This document shows, in pieces, positions 45,024 through 55,794 of a stretch of DNA of 64,000 bases (positions within the stretch are counted from its first letter, which is position 1; each line of letters opens with the position of its first letter). The notes below the pieces were generated by a model that was given only the letters and a program-made list of their open reading frames with translations, had not been told where the DNA came from and did not search any database. Both the position numbers and the translations under genes were made by a program. The DNA comes from Laetiporus sulphureus 93-53 (taxonomy: Eukaryota > Basidiomycota > Agaricomycetes > Polyporales > Laetiporaceae), in the NCBI RefSeq assembly GCF_001632365.1, contig NW_024468557.1, positions 221,452-285,451 of the forward strand, in the 5' to 3' direction.

Positions 45024-47605
45024 TCATCGCTCCTCATCGGAGCCGTCTCCTAACGAGAATCCTCCTGGCATCTTTCTCATCATGTCACGTCTCTTGACTC
45101 CTCTTTCATCGGCCTCGGCATTTTTCCTCTCGACCCAATCTTCAAGTGTGCCGCCTCTCTTCGACATGCCCTTCCACTGCAGACGTACAACATGAGATCC
45201 CAAATATATAACTGAATGCAGAGAGCTGACCTCGTGTCTGGCAACGATACTGCCTTCCCTGACGCTCCAATGCCCACCAAGCCAGCCCGTACTCATCATA
45301 ATGGGTTGCTGTCCAACACGTTAGAGAAGTTCGACGTGGGAGGTTCGCAATACGAACCTCGGAATGCCAGCTAACGTCACGAACGCACACTCTTGTCTTC
45401 CGCGCGCTAGGGGGAAGCGGTGAGGGTTCAGGCCCAGAAGGGTCGCTCGACATGGGCAATGTTTCGGTGCGGTCGATGACCTGCAGCACTCGTCCATCCA
45501 AGGACCAGATCTGCAGCACGTATCATAATCGGTAAGCTACGGTCAGCCCAGAAGGACACCCAGACACTCACGTGGATTCTGCCGTCAGAACCACCGGAGT
45601 ATATGTACTGCTGACCGGTAGTCTCTGCTGGACTGAAATGGCACCGAATGAGAGTCCGTAAGACTTCATGGCCTGTGTATTGCATGACACTGCAATCCTG
45701 TGGATGCGACCTGAACCGAGGTTGAGAGTACGTTCCTCCTCTGTCGATCACCGGTAAGGACGCATCCGCGAATAGTGCATATATGGAGACGCACCGGTAG
45801 TCGAAGTTCGGTATCCCGTACGATCTCCGCGAGCCCTTCTCGTATTCCTCGTTGCTCCGCATCATGCGAAGGTCCCACAGCCGCAAGACTTGATCTTTGC
45901 CATTCGAGATGATATAGCGCCCATCCCCTTTGGCCGATACATATGTGATACCTTCGGTATGCCCTATCAACACCCCCGATGGTTTTTGCGAAGTCCCGAG
46001 CGAGCGACGATCCCTTGTAGTGGATGAGTTTCAAACTACATCGACTTGACTCGAAGTGTACATACCAGACCTTGATGAACGTATCGTCTGATGCACTGAT
46101 TAGAACATTACCAGAAGCAGTATCTGCCCAACAACAGCTGTTGACATCGTCCCCGTGGGCTCGGATCTTGACTGTGCGCTGGTCAGCTAGCAAGTCATAT
46201 ACTATAGTTCGCGTGTGAGAGGTATATCGTTCGGCTGACCGACATAAACATACCGAATATCATGCCGCTGCCTCCCGCAACGACCTCATTGCCATCCGCA
46301 GAAAACTTGCAGCTCCAGATGCTCAAATCATCATCATAATCCCATATCCCACGTCGTGATCGCACGGGGTCAGCAAATTGGATAGGAACTTGCACGGGAG
46401 ATGAGTCAAGGGTCGTCGTCATATAGACGGTGCTGGACTACACTTCAAATCAACTTCATCCAGATTACAATACTGCGGAACTCACCATCGAAGCATATAT
46501 TATCCTGTGACGCAGAAGAGGTATATTGGTATATGCGTTCGCTTTCTTCGCTGAAGACCATGAACTCACCTCTGATTGTCCGGACTGAGGTGCGAATCCG
46601 TAATAGTCCACCGACCGGGCGCCGCTTTGATCGTCTTGATGACTTTCATCGTCGTCGCATGTCCATATTGCCGTTCAACATCCCGCCTTGGGCTTTGAGA
46701 ACCATTGATTTCGAGAGGTGCAGTCGTGTCATACACATGGAGCCGAAAGTCTAGCACGAAAGGTGAGCCCGCAAACCAAAAATGAAGCAAAGGCAGTCTG
46801 CTTACCTCTGACACATGTATAGTAGAAGCTAGAATCTGGTGTGCAGGATTTGCTTTGATCTCAACGATAAGAATGATTGGAAGATCCGGACAGACCTGAA
46901 GAGTATTGCCCGACATAAGCGTTAGCAGCGTATACGGCCACAGCAGTCCCCCTGCTGTTCGGAAGTAAGTCCTGCTCAACTTTCAGCAAAAGAGGCAAGT
47001 AACTAGTATAGAAACATACGCTAGTGATATCTTCCCTGTATATTGGACGCGATCGCGTTGCTCTGTTGAGTAAGAGCTTTGCGATGCTATTATTCTTGTT
47101 ACGAGAATTTATCTGATGCCCCAATCTCCCAAATTGTCCACCTCTAAGCAGTTCTAATCCTTCTGCCTTCGGTTCTTTGACTTCAGAGAACCACGTGGAG
47201 CGATCCCAATGAGGATTTCTTGCATGTGCATCCAACTCCCAATCCTCGTCCTCGTCGTCGCGGCCCATGTCCCCGTCGTCGTAAATGCGGCGGGAAGTAT
47301 CACTAATCCTAATCCCAAGAAGCCGCTGCAGATGTCCAAGGCTAATGTTGCCCACTCTGACCGTCGATTGCTCTTGGTCGTTTGAAATGGTTTGGGGCGA
47401 GACCCGCAGTACACGGTGGGGCAGGCCGTCTACATACACCTCGCAGCGTGAGATGAATCGACACATTAGGTATACCGCGAAAATGCTGACTGTTGAATAG
47501 GGCCTCATCTTCCTCTACGCCTTCAGCAGCGAACTCAAGTCCATCCTCTGCCTCATCGTCATCATCGGCATCTGAATTCTCGTACACGTCTTCTCCGAGG
47601 TCCAT
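45024..47605 (-). CDS. DCAF11/WDR23-like WD40 protein
   Basis: WD-repeat protein resembling DCAF11 (LEC14B in plants), a substrate receptor for CUL4-DDB1 ubiquitin ligases. Many small exons, so internal boundaries are approximate. Start near 47605, MDLGEDVYENSDADDDDEAE, an acidic arm. LGHLQRLLGIRISDTSRRIYDD and FGRLGHQINSRNKN lead to WD repeats: SASDDTFIKVWD (split), GVLIGHTEGITYVSAKGDGRYI, LRLWDLRMMRSN, YIYSGGSDGRIHIWSLDGRVL. RDVSWHSE is the last blade. The tail has GTLEDWVERKNAE and ends DGSDEER. LRLWDLRMM keeps the W-D-x-R pattern that contacts DDB1. Ligase role is from the family. The reading around 47340-47510 is uncertain. Confidence 0.82.
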
Positions 47606-48705
47606 GATGATATCCCGGACAAGCCGTCGATGCGTACAGGCAGCAGAAAGGAAGGATGAGCTTGCTGTCTTGGAGCTGAGCAAGCAAGATGGAGTTGCCG
47701 CCTGACCCCGAGAATTGGCCGAGCGCTAACACTAGATCTCACGCGGGATGCGTTGACGCCCGTGTCTGCCATGCAAGAGGCGATGGGACACAGAAGCAGA
47801 TGGACCGTCACAGAATAGATTGCTGGAACAATCACATTCCAACTCGAGACATTTGCACACCAATAGGATGTTACACAGAGGTTCGGCGGGCTGGAAGGTA
47901 TGCAGTGGCAAGTGCTACACTCTGAGTCCGTTCCTAGGCTGCGCAAAACATAACATGACTGCGAAGGTTTGTCGGTGTAGGAGAAGTTGACAAGGCAAGC
48001 GAGACGGTGTTGCAATAACCAGCGTTGACTCCGACGTTGGCTGTGCGCTTGCACAAATGAAACGGCCGGAGCACAGTTGAAGCAGAACGTCCAAGCAGTC
48101 CTTACACAACGGCTGTGCATTGGCGATGTCTCCTGGATCCGATAAGATACACATCACAGATGATTCTGCCGAGTATTCCGCCTTTCGAGCATAGGTGAAT
48201 TCATCGGAATCAAAGAACGATCAGGACGCATCCCGAGTGGCGGAGAGCTGCAACAGGACAACACACCAGATAGCCATCGTATGCAATCCAACAGTGCAGG
48301 GAGACACTGAAATGATACGAACGTTTGAGTCATGCATACGGCGATGGGCGCACAGCAGCAATCCAGACAATTATCCACTTAGCATTTAGTTGAGACGTGA
48401 CCAGATTGCAAGACAAAAGGTGAGAGTGAGGCATGCGGATTCGCGTAGAAGAGATGAACCATTTCAGGATACAGAAGAACACAGCATATGAGAAAACGGC
48501 ATTGCGGGTCCAACGGACAAAAGTGCGCAGCGACAGTGCAGGACTAAAAACGACGCCTGCGCTGCGATCGGTCGAAACGCGGTCGTGGGAAAATCTCTAG
48601 ACACGTGCACGTGAGCAGAAATGCCCCCCTCGCCTGAGCCACGGTGCACTCTTGCTCTTCTGATTCGTATCTGTCTGTCTCAGTGGCTAAAGTCGCCGAC
48701 AGCTG
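47606..48705. other. Divergent intergenic region, 1.1 kb
   Basis: It separates the start codons of the DCAF11-like (-) and TBL1-like (+) genes and must hold both promoters. Short open frames show no family features. No tRNA or transposon ends seen. Confidence 0.4.
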
Positions 48706-50994
48706 ATGGGGATGCCTCCTCCAATCAAGATCACTGCGGAAGAAGTCAATCTTCTTATCTATGCATATTTCCAGGATTCCGGTATGTCGCTTAGTACTCG
48801 CAATTATGCATCCGATTATGACACATTTACGTGCAGGATTCCAACACAGTGCCTTCGTGCTCCATGCAGAAAGCAAGCTAGAGAGTTCATCTTACTTCGG
48901 CAGACATATACCACGCGGAGAGCTTGTCGAGCTACTGAGCAAAGCGCTACTATATACTGAAGTAGAAGCTCACTGGAAGGGCAACACCATGGCTGCCAAT
49001 TGCCAGAAGCCGTTCTCGCTGCTAGAACGGCACGTTTGCTCTCAAGACCCTGTTCTTACCGATACAGCTCCTGTAGATCAGGCGGCGCCAACCACCGTGG
49101 CCATCAATGGCGACAGCCACTCACAGCGGCCAACGACAAATGGAATTAACAGCACGACTGAACCTGTCGCAAAACGGAAAGCCAGCACGCCCATCGCCGG
49201 AAACACCCCCACAGAGAAACGCGCGAGGACATCTCCTCCGACAGACGACAACATGGAAGTAGATAGCAACGCTTCTTCCTCAGCCGAATGTACGCCATTT
49301 CTTATATCGGCCGAGCTGATGCGTAGGATATGCCACCTGTCTAATAAAGGGATTGCGTTGAAAGCCAAACAGGTTGATGCTAGGGTTTCTTCGGGTCCTA
49401 GTGGTTCTGGTGAACTTAAAAAGCAACCTAAAGCTAAGCGGCCTCCCGGTCCCGCTGATGATCTGACGGATCCATCTGTCGTAAGCCTACTGAAAGGGCA
49501 CAAGACGGAGGTAGGCAATATAGCGTGCATAATCACTAGATATCTGATCTATCATCCATCACAGGTCTTCGTATGTGCTTGGAACCCAACAAAGAAAAGC
49601 ACACTGGCATCAGGGTAAGTCACCAGCGTAGAGTTCATCATATTTTAATAAATCCACCATTATAGGTCGAGGGATACTGTAGTCCATTTATGGAATGTGC
49701 CAGAATCCCGTTCGGAAGGGTCCCCAATACCTCCGAAGATTGGCCCTCCTATGACGTTGGCCTATCCCTCGAAATCAGAGCAAGGCGATCTAACATCGCT
49801 AGATTGGACTCGCGATGGTTCTCTGCTTGCCATCGGGTCATATGATGCGATCCTTCGAGTCTGTACGGCTTCGGGTGAACTGTACTTCTCACATACACAG
49901 CATGAGGTAGGCTTTGTCGCTCGTCGCCTCGATCACCGCTAGACTGATATGTCCGATCCTTCGGTGAGAAGGGGCCAATATTTGCGACGCGTTTTTCGAA
50001 ATCTGGCCGTTGGCTCCTAACGGCCAGTCTAGATGGAACTGCGTGCGTCTGGGATGTAGCACAAAAGAGATTGCATCAGCAATATCAGTGCCATAAGGGT
50101 ACGCTATTAACTGATGTGAGCACAAGATTGATTCCACTGGGCTAATCGTTCTTCTGCTTGCAGATTGCTGTCTGGATGTCGATTGGCTTACTGATGACAT
50201 ATTCGCGAGTTGCGGGGCGGATGGAAAGATACAGATCATGAGTTTGGAGCACTCGAGACCTCCAAAAACGCTTCTGTAAGTTCATTTAATGGGGAAGAGG
50301 GAAGGGATGCTGAAGCACGGAATTGTTGCAAGGGGCCATACAACCGAAGTTAATCAAATCAAATGCAGCCCCTCGCGGACAAAGATCGCTTCGTGTTCAG
50401 ATGACCGTACGGCCCGGGTTTGGAATATCGAAGATGTCGTCTTTGATCGGCCACCGAATGACGAAGTCATAGTGCTCAAGGGCCATACAAATACTGTCAG
50501 CGGCATCGCGTGGTGTCCAATGACTGCTGAGGGCGAGCATGAACTGCTAGCGACGTTCGTGGTCTTGTCAAGATAAATTGCAATGATCTTTGCTGATGCG
50601 CTCCGCGGATGTAGGTCATCATTCGACGGAACATCGCGGCTATGGGATAGTGTGACGGGACAATGTTTGCGAGTATTTCAGGATCACAAACGGCATGTGT
50701 ATGCGCTTGCATTCAGCCCGGATGCCCGTTTCTTTGCGACCGGAGGCGGTGATGGTTGGCTGCACGTATATGATGTTAAGGTGGGCCGCAAGTAGTCGTT
50801 AATGATCGCGTCGATGACTAATGCGACATTCTCAGGCTAAGCAGAAGCGATGGTCATGGTATGCGGGCTCGGAGAAGCCAGGAATCTTCGAGATAGACTG
50901 GCAGCAGTCGGGAAATATCAACCGCATGGCTCTGGCTCTCGAGTCCAACCAAGTCGGTGTCGTTGACGTTACTCGAGTACCTCTTCTCCAATAG
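48706..50994 (+). CDS. TBL1/SIF2-like LisH-WD40 corepressor subunit
   Basis: Homologue of TBL1X/TBL1XR1 and yeast Sif2, scaffold of SMRT/NCoR- or Set3-type histone deacetylase complexes; nuclear. Start MGMPPPIKITAEEVNLLIYAYFQDSG opens a LisH motif completed after the first intron (FQHSAFVLHAESKL). A linker of about 170 aa carries basic NLS-like patches (KRKASTPIAG, TEKRARTSPPT). WD repeats follow from about residue 240: SVVSLLKGHKTEVFVCAWNP, DTVVHLWNVPE, TSLDWTRDGSLLAIGSYD, LDGTACVWDV, GHTTEVNQIKCSPSRTKIASCSDD, VLKGHTNTVSGIAWCP, RLWDSVTGQCLRVFQDHKRH, GGGDGWLHVYDVK. Ends ESNQVGVVDVTRVPLLQ. At least ten exons. Confidence 0.9.
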
Positions 50995-51234
50995 TTTATT
51001 GCTGTTGGTAGTCCACACAACGCAGTGTTACACTTCTCCTTGCAATTACTTGCGTTATTTTATGATGCTATTTACACGAATCGCATCGCTTGTTATGTTC
51101 TCGGAGCGCCGGACACTTTCGTGTCCGAGGAAAGTGATGTCACGCACATGCCGAGCGAATACGCGGCTCGCGATTTATGAGTGCGCGTGGCCACTCTCTT
51201 TCCTTTACCTTTACCTCCATCTCGCTCGTCCGCC

Positions 51235-52533
51235 ATGTTTCGTGTCGGAATCGTATCTTCATTACGACCACTGTCAAGTCCATTGGTCGCCCAAGCTGCT
51301 CGACGGCCACTTCCAGCATCGAGCTTCCGGTCCTTCAGTAGCCTACGGCCGAATGTGTTCGCAACGCTGCAGAAGCGGTCCTCTGGCCTTCGCTCACCGT
51401 TCTTTTCCAACCATTCCCGCACGCTCTTGACGGATGCCTCTCCTGTCGTCGCTCGGCCATCACAGTCGGAGGCGTGGAAGCGTTATGGTATCACAGCTGT
51501 ATGTGGTCCTCTCTGTGATTTGAATCCTGCGCATCGGGCTAAGCAACGGGAGAACTATAGGTAACAGTTGCCGGCACGATTGTAGCGGTCGATCTCCTAC
51601 TCAACCGCGAGACGCGGGACTCTCTGTCTCCGGCTGAGCAATCGTACCTGCACGAAAGCTTCTTGTATGCCGGTGGTGGTCTCGGTGTAACTGCTCTGGT
51701 CGCTCGTTCGCTCTTCAAGAATGGATTCGCCTTCCGGGTCATGTCGGCCAATCCCTGGGTTGTGCTGGGAGTGAGTCTTGTGGGTAGCATTGGTACCATG
51801 ATGGGTGCTATGTACACGCCCCCGGAGCACACGGTCTTGAAGCATGCGTTCTGGCTGGTATGTGTTTGGTGCTCTGCTCACTTGCGAAGATAGCCTAATA
51901 AAGATGTGCAGGGGTTCAATGCTTGCCAAGCTGCGACGCTCAGCCCTCTGTTCTTCTTCAGCCCTGCTATTCTATCTCGTGCTGCTCTCTACTCTGCGGG
52001 TGTGTTCGGTTCCTTGTCCTACATTGGTGCCACGGCTGCGTAAGCCTCCCCTTCCCTAAAAACCTACGCGCTCGTTCTCAGATCTTCATTTTTACACAGA
52101 AATGACAAGTACCTATACATGGGTGGACCCCTCCTCGCTGGTGTTACTGTTGTGGCTCTGAGCTCCTTGGCGCCCATGGCTCTTCCCCTCGGTATGCGTG
52201 GATTGGCTGTTGCTGAAGCGATATCCTTGTACGGTGGTCTCGCGGTGTTTGGTGGATTCATTCTTTTCGAGTACGCATTCATATCATGAAGCTACTGGAG
52301 CGATTGTCGCTGATGTCCCATGCAGCACCCAAAAGATTCTGCAGCATGCCCGTATGTCTCAGGTTGGAGCTGTCACGCGTGATCCAATGCGCGAGGCTAT
52401 CAGTCTTGAGCTGGACATGATCAACATCTTGTGAGTAAATTTTATATGCAAGACCAGTACCAAATCCTGACAGGTCATTGGCAGTATTCGCCTTGTGCAG
52501 ATCCTCTCCATGCAACAGAATAGGAAGAAGTAA
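51235..52533 (+). CDS. Mitochondrial TMBIM5/GHITM-like inner-membrane protein
   Basis: Bax-inhibitor-1 superfamily member targeted to the mitochondrial inner membrane; the animal homologue GHITM/MICS1 affects cristae and cation exchange. Start MFRVGIVSSLRPLSSPLVAQ, then a long Arg/Ser-rich presequence (~80 aa, few acidic residues). Membrane segments: VTVAGTIVAVDLLL, FLYAGGGLGVTALVARSLF, WVVLGVSLVGSIGTMMG, AATLSPLFFFSPAILSRAAL, GPLLAGVTVVALSSLAP and ISLYGGLAVFGGFILF. Conserved end: TQKILQHARMSQ and DPMREAISLELDMINIF, closing IRLVQILSMQQNRKK. Six exons; introns end in clear GT-AG pairs. Confidence 0.9.
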
Positions 52534-53237
52534 TGGTCTGACGTGGACACAGTATCTGTAGAAGTATAATTGGTTGTATAAAAGGATTATCCTAACATGT
52601 ATAACTCTGTGTGTGATTCCCTCCTATTCCCTGTTTTGTCATTCAGCATCATGGGTATCGACGCGTCACGATCGCTTTATCGGTTGGACGCGGGAAGCAC
52701 GACATTGTTAGTAACGGCAGCTCTTTCCGTCTCCATTTTGAGCTTGTTCTGAACAATGCGGATGTGTAGAACGTTGAATATTTGACGGAGACTGCCTCAG
52801 CAGAGCAGGAAGAAATTCGCGGCAACGGTACTTATGCAGGACAAGGTTGTGTACAAATGAAATGGCCCTATGTCCTGACCTCCCTCCTTTCAAAGGAGGT
52901 ATTTGTGGTCTGCCTAGGCGAGGCGAAGAATGCGCATCTGTGGGTGCCTTATGTGCTGGACGTTTCTGGGGATTGGCTTATGTTGTTGACCAGGCATACG
53001 AGGATGTTTGATGGGGGGGAGGGGGGGGGGGTCAGCATACTACGTAGTCATTAACTGCGCACTATGTATCATAGTATGCATTTAGCATTGATCGTTATAG
53101 CGTTTAGCGTAGCACATATTGGTATCGACGGCAGTATCATGATAGCGACGTCCACTACGATATTGATGCGAACATGCCACGAGAGAAATAAATGAAAGCA
53201 TCGTCCATATACAGTCCCGAAGATCATTGAGAACCCT
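52534..53237. other. Intergenic, with a poly-G tract
   Basis: 704 bp between the TMBIM5-like stop (+) and the MFS stop (-), so it is 3' flank on both sides. No gene. A G-run is annotated separately. Confidence 0.45.
53012..53031 (+). repeat. Poly-G tract
   Basis: Seven G, one A, then eleven G in a row. Possible G-quadruplex former; also a typical place for assembly errors. Confidence 0.9.
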
Positions 53238-55144
53238 TTATACATTCTTGACAGCATCCTTCTCCACCTCTTCCTTCGGCGGTGCTGGCGGCTTCGTGGG
53301 CGCATGCTTAGACTTCCTCCTGATGATCGGCCCAAACTTGTAAAGCACAAACGGGATCGGGCCCAGCAGAATGGCGATAAACCCCAGCAGGGTCGACGCC
53401 CACCTCGGGTTCAGCTGGTCATACATCTGCGTCGCAAACAGCGGGAAGCCTGCGCCGAAACACGACCGCGCGACCGTGTTGGCCGCGAGCGCAGACGCTG
53501 CGACGAAGAGATACGCGTCGATCATATAGTTGAACAGTGCGAGGAAGATCCACACGATGCTCCAACCGAGCGGAAAGCCCGCGAGGAGCGGCGCCCAGAG
53601 GCTGATCCTCGGGTACGACGTCCAGCCAAACCAGAAGAAGCCGATCGCGAACATCGGCGCAGCCCACATTGCGATCTCGAGCCGCTTCTCCGGCGGCACG
53701 GGCTCCGGCTCGTACAGAGCCTGCATGCGCACATAGCGTGGGTTGAAGATGAGTAGATAGAGAACGACACCGGTGATCCCGCCGATGAAGATCGGCAGGA
53801 ACATCAGTCCGGATATGCCTTCGTTGAGATTGTGGCCTTCGGTGAAGACGATGGGGTAGGCTTCGAAAAGCAGATAGATGCAGCCGTACACAAACTGGAA
53901 ACAATGTCAGGAGATGAGGGAATAAGAATGTCTTTGATTACTTACACTCATGTATGTTGTGATGGCAAGCAACATGGGTTCTTGGAAGAGGATAAGAAAA
54001 GGTCGGGCAAGAACGTCCCTCGCGTGTTGCCCAACAGACTTTGACTGCCGTTCCAACGGAGCCCAGTATCGGTCGTCTCCCGTCTCCTTGCGTAGCCTCT
54101 TGGCTCTCTGGACCATCAAAATAGGCCTGAAAGAGGTCAGAATTGGACGGTAACATATTTTACTAGCACATACAAGTATGTTTCCGGAAGCGTGAACACG
54201 ATGAGGATCAAGCACGCTCCGGCAAAGAACGTCAGCACCCAGAAGGTCCAGCGCCAGGATACTCCTGCGACGCTCATGAATCCAGAGACGACGGGGCCTA
54301 GCGTGGGTCCCGCAAAGGGCGCGAGCGCGAAAAAAGCGAGAGCCTCTCCTCGTGTCCCTGCGTCCCAGATATCAGATAATACTGCCCTAAAACACGCGTC
54401 AAAATTATGCGACAGCGACTTCATCAGACATGTCACGTACCCGCTGTTGGACAGAGGAGCAGCCGCGAAAGTGCCGCCGAGGAAGCGGAATACGAGAATT
54501 GATGCGGTGTTGCGAGAGAGTGCGCAGCCAACTTGAAAGCATACATAGACAACGAATGAGAGGATAAATACGTTCCGGCGTCCAAGCTGCTCTGATAGCG
54601 GTCCCCATACGAGAGGACCCACGCAATAACCCGCGACGAAGAGAGATATTGTCAACGTCGCGACCTCTTCGCTGAACGAGAAGTATTCTATGAGTTGCCC
54701 CGCGATGCCCGTCGGGGCCGAACTTGCGAACGTTCTGTTCATTCAGGTCATTGGCAGCTGTATAAGAAAGAAAACTGGACTATATGCGCACGCATTTAAC
54801 ACGAGCAGCCCAGACAAGGCGGTCAAATACCATCGGTATGCCCTTGACCAGTTCTTCGGATTTTCTGGGTCGTCAACCGGTATGCGGACCTCGTAAGGGT
54901 CCCAATCCTTTTCTCCTTCTTCAGGGCCATATGCTTCGCGCTCAAATTCTGATTGGATGTCATCGTCATCTTGTGCAGTAGATTCTGCGATTGAGTGAAT
55001 TACGGTGGCGGACGGAGAGGTGCTTCTCGCAGCGGATGTCTGCGAGCGTGTCTCTGGCTTGTTCTCTTCCTTTGCGGTATCAACAAGCGATTCCGCTCGA
55101 GAGATTGAAGATGAGGGGGAGGACTGAGGCTGCGAAGACGCCAT
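53238..55144 (-). CDS. MFS transporter, DHA1/TPO-like
   Basis: Major facilitator of the DHA1 (12-TM drug/polyamine:H+ antiporter) group, plasma membrane or vacuole. Start MASSQPQSSPSSSISRAESL opens an ~95-aa acidic cytosolic arm, ending in DPENPKNWSRAYRWYL, the usual motif just before TM1. Motif A is GPLVWGPLSEQLGRRNVF between TM2 and TM3. Motif C-like GPTLGPVVSGFM is in TM5. FRFLGGTFAAAPLSNSG and WRWTFWVLTFFAG are typical of TPO-like carriers. The C-terminus is Lys/Pro-rich. Five or more exons, first donor at about 54792. Substrate (polyamines, drugs) is not determined. An inverted TTGACCCC array lies about 360-440 bp upstream. Confidence 0.9.
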
Positions 55145-55794
55145 GGGGAAGAGAGACGCGAGATGGGGGAAAAGTTAATACGTACAGGACGGGGATACAG
55201 GCTGCAAGGAACACCGTTTAGTAGGGTCAGCCGCCGCAGGGGAGGCGGATGCGGCCAGCAATTACAGTCAGCAGCAGGGACGCATCACGTCAGCCGAAGT
55301 CATGTTCAGCTCCGGTGAGTCGTTGGAGCAACGCTAGTACCCGCTCGGAGCGCAGAGGCATGGTTTCGCTAGGGGCGAGAGGGACGCGTCAGCAATTGTC
55401 GCGGGGAAGAGGTGTCGGCTGCTGTACTTGTATGCGATCTAGTCGATGTGCGGTGAGAACAGCCACTGCAGGTCCCCTTCAAAAAGTGTTAACGTGACCT
55501 CTTGACCCCATCTTACCCCGGTCATTGAAGGGGGGGTCAATCAGTTGACCCCAGTCAAGTCTAAGGGGTCAAGCCTTGACCCCTACATCACTGCCTTCGA
55601 AGAGCAAACGACCATTTGAGGCGCGTTCATGTTTGCTTGTTCGCAGCGAACAAGACAGCCGTGGCTCACGATCAGAACGGAGCGTTGTCATTTGTGCTGA
55701 CAAATGACAGCGCACGAGATAAGATTGCGGATCAGATCTCCCGGCCTATTATGCGCTGTCTTAATTGACCGTGCTATCTACCTACAAGTCCGCC
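55145..55794. other. MFS promoter region
   Basis: 650 bp between the MFS start (-) and the SLY1 stop (-). Contains the inverted octamer array at 55502-55583. No gene. Confidence 0.5.
55502..55583. repeat. Alternating inverted TTGACCCC octamer array
   Basis: Five exact copies of one octamer in alternating orientation: TTGACCCC at 55502 and 55545, GGGGTCAA at 55533 and 55565, TTGACCCC again at 55576. Two adjacent pairs form hairpins: 55533-55552 (8-bp stem, 4-nt loop) and 55564-55584 (10-bp perfect stem, 1-nt centre). Position upstream of the MFS gene suggests a cis-regulatory element; the TTGAC core recalls W-boxes. Function is inferred. Confidence 0.8.

Noticed and set aside
53304..53756. 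150-codon plus-strand frame, Arg-rich
   Set aside because: Mirror of the MFS transporter's last exon; high GC leaves the antisense frame open.
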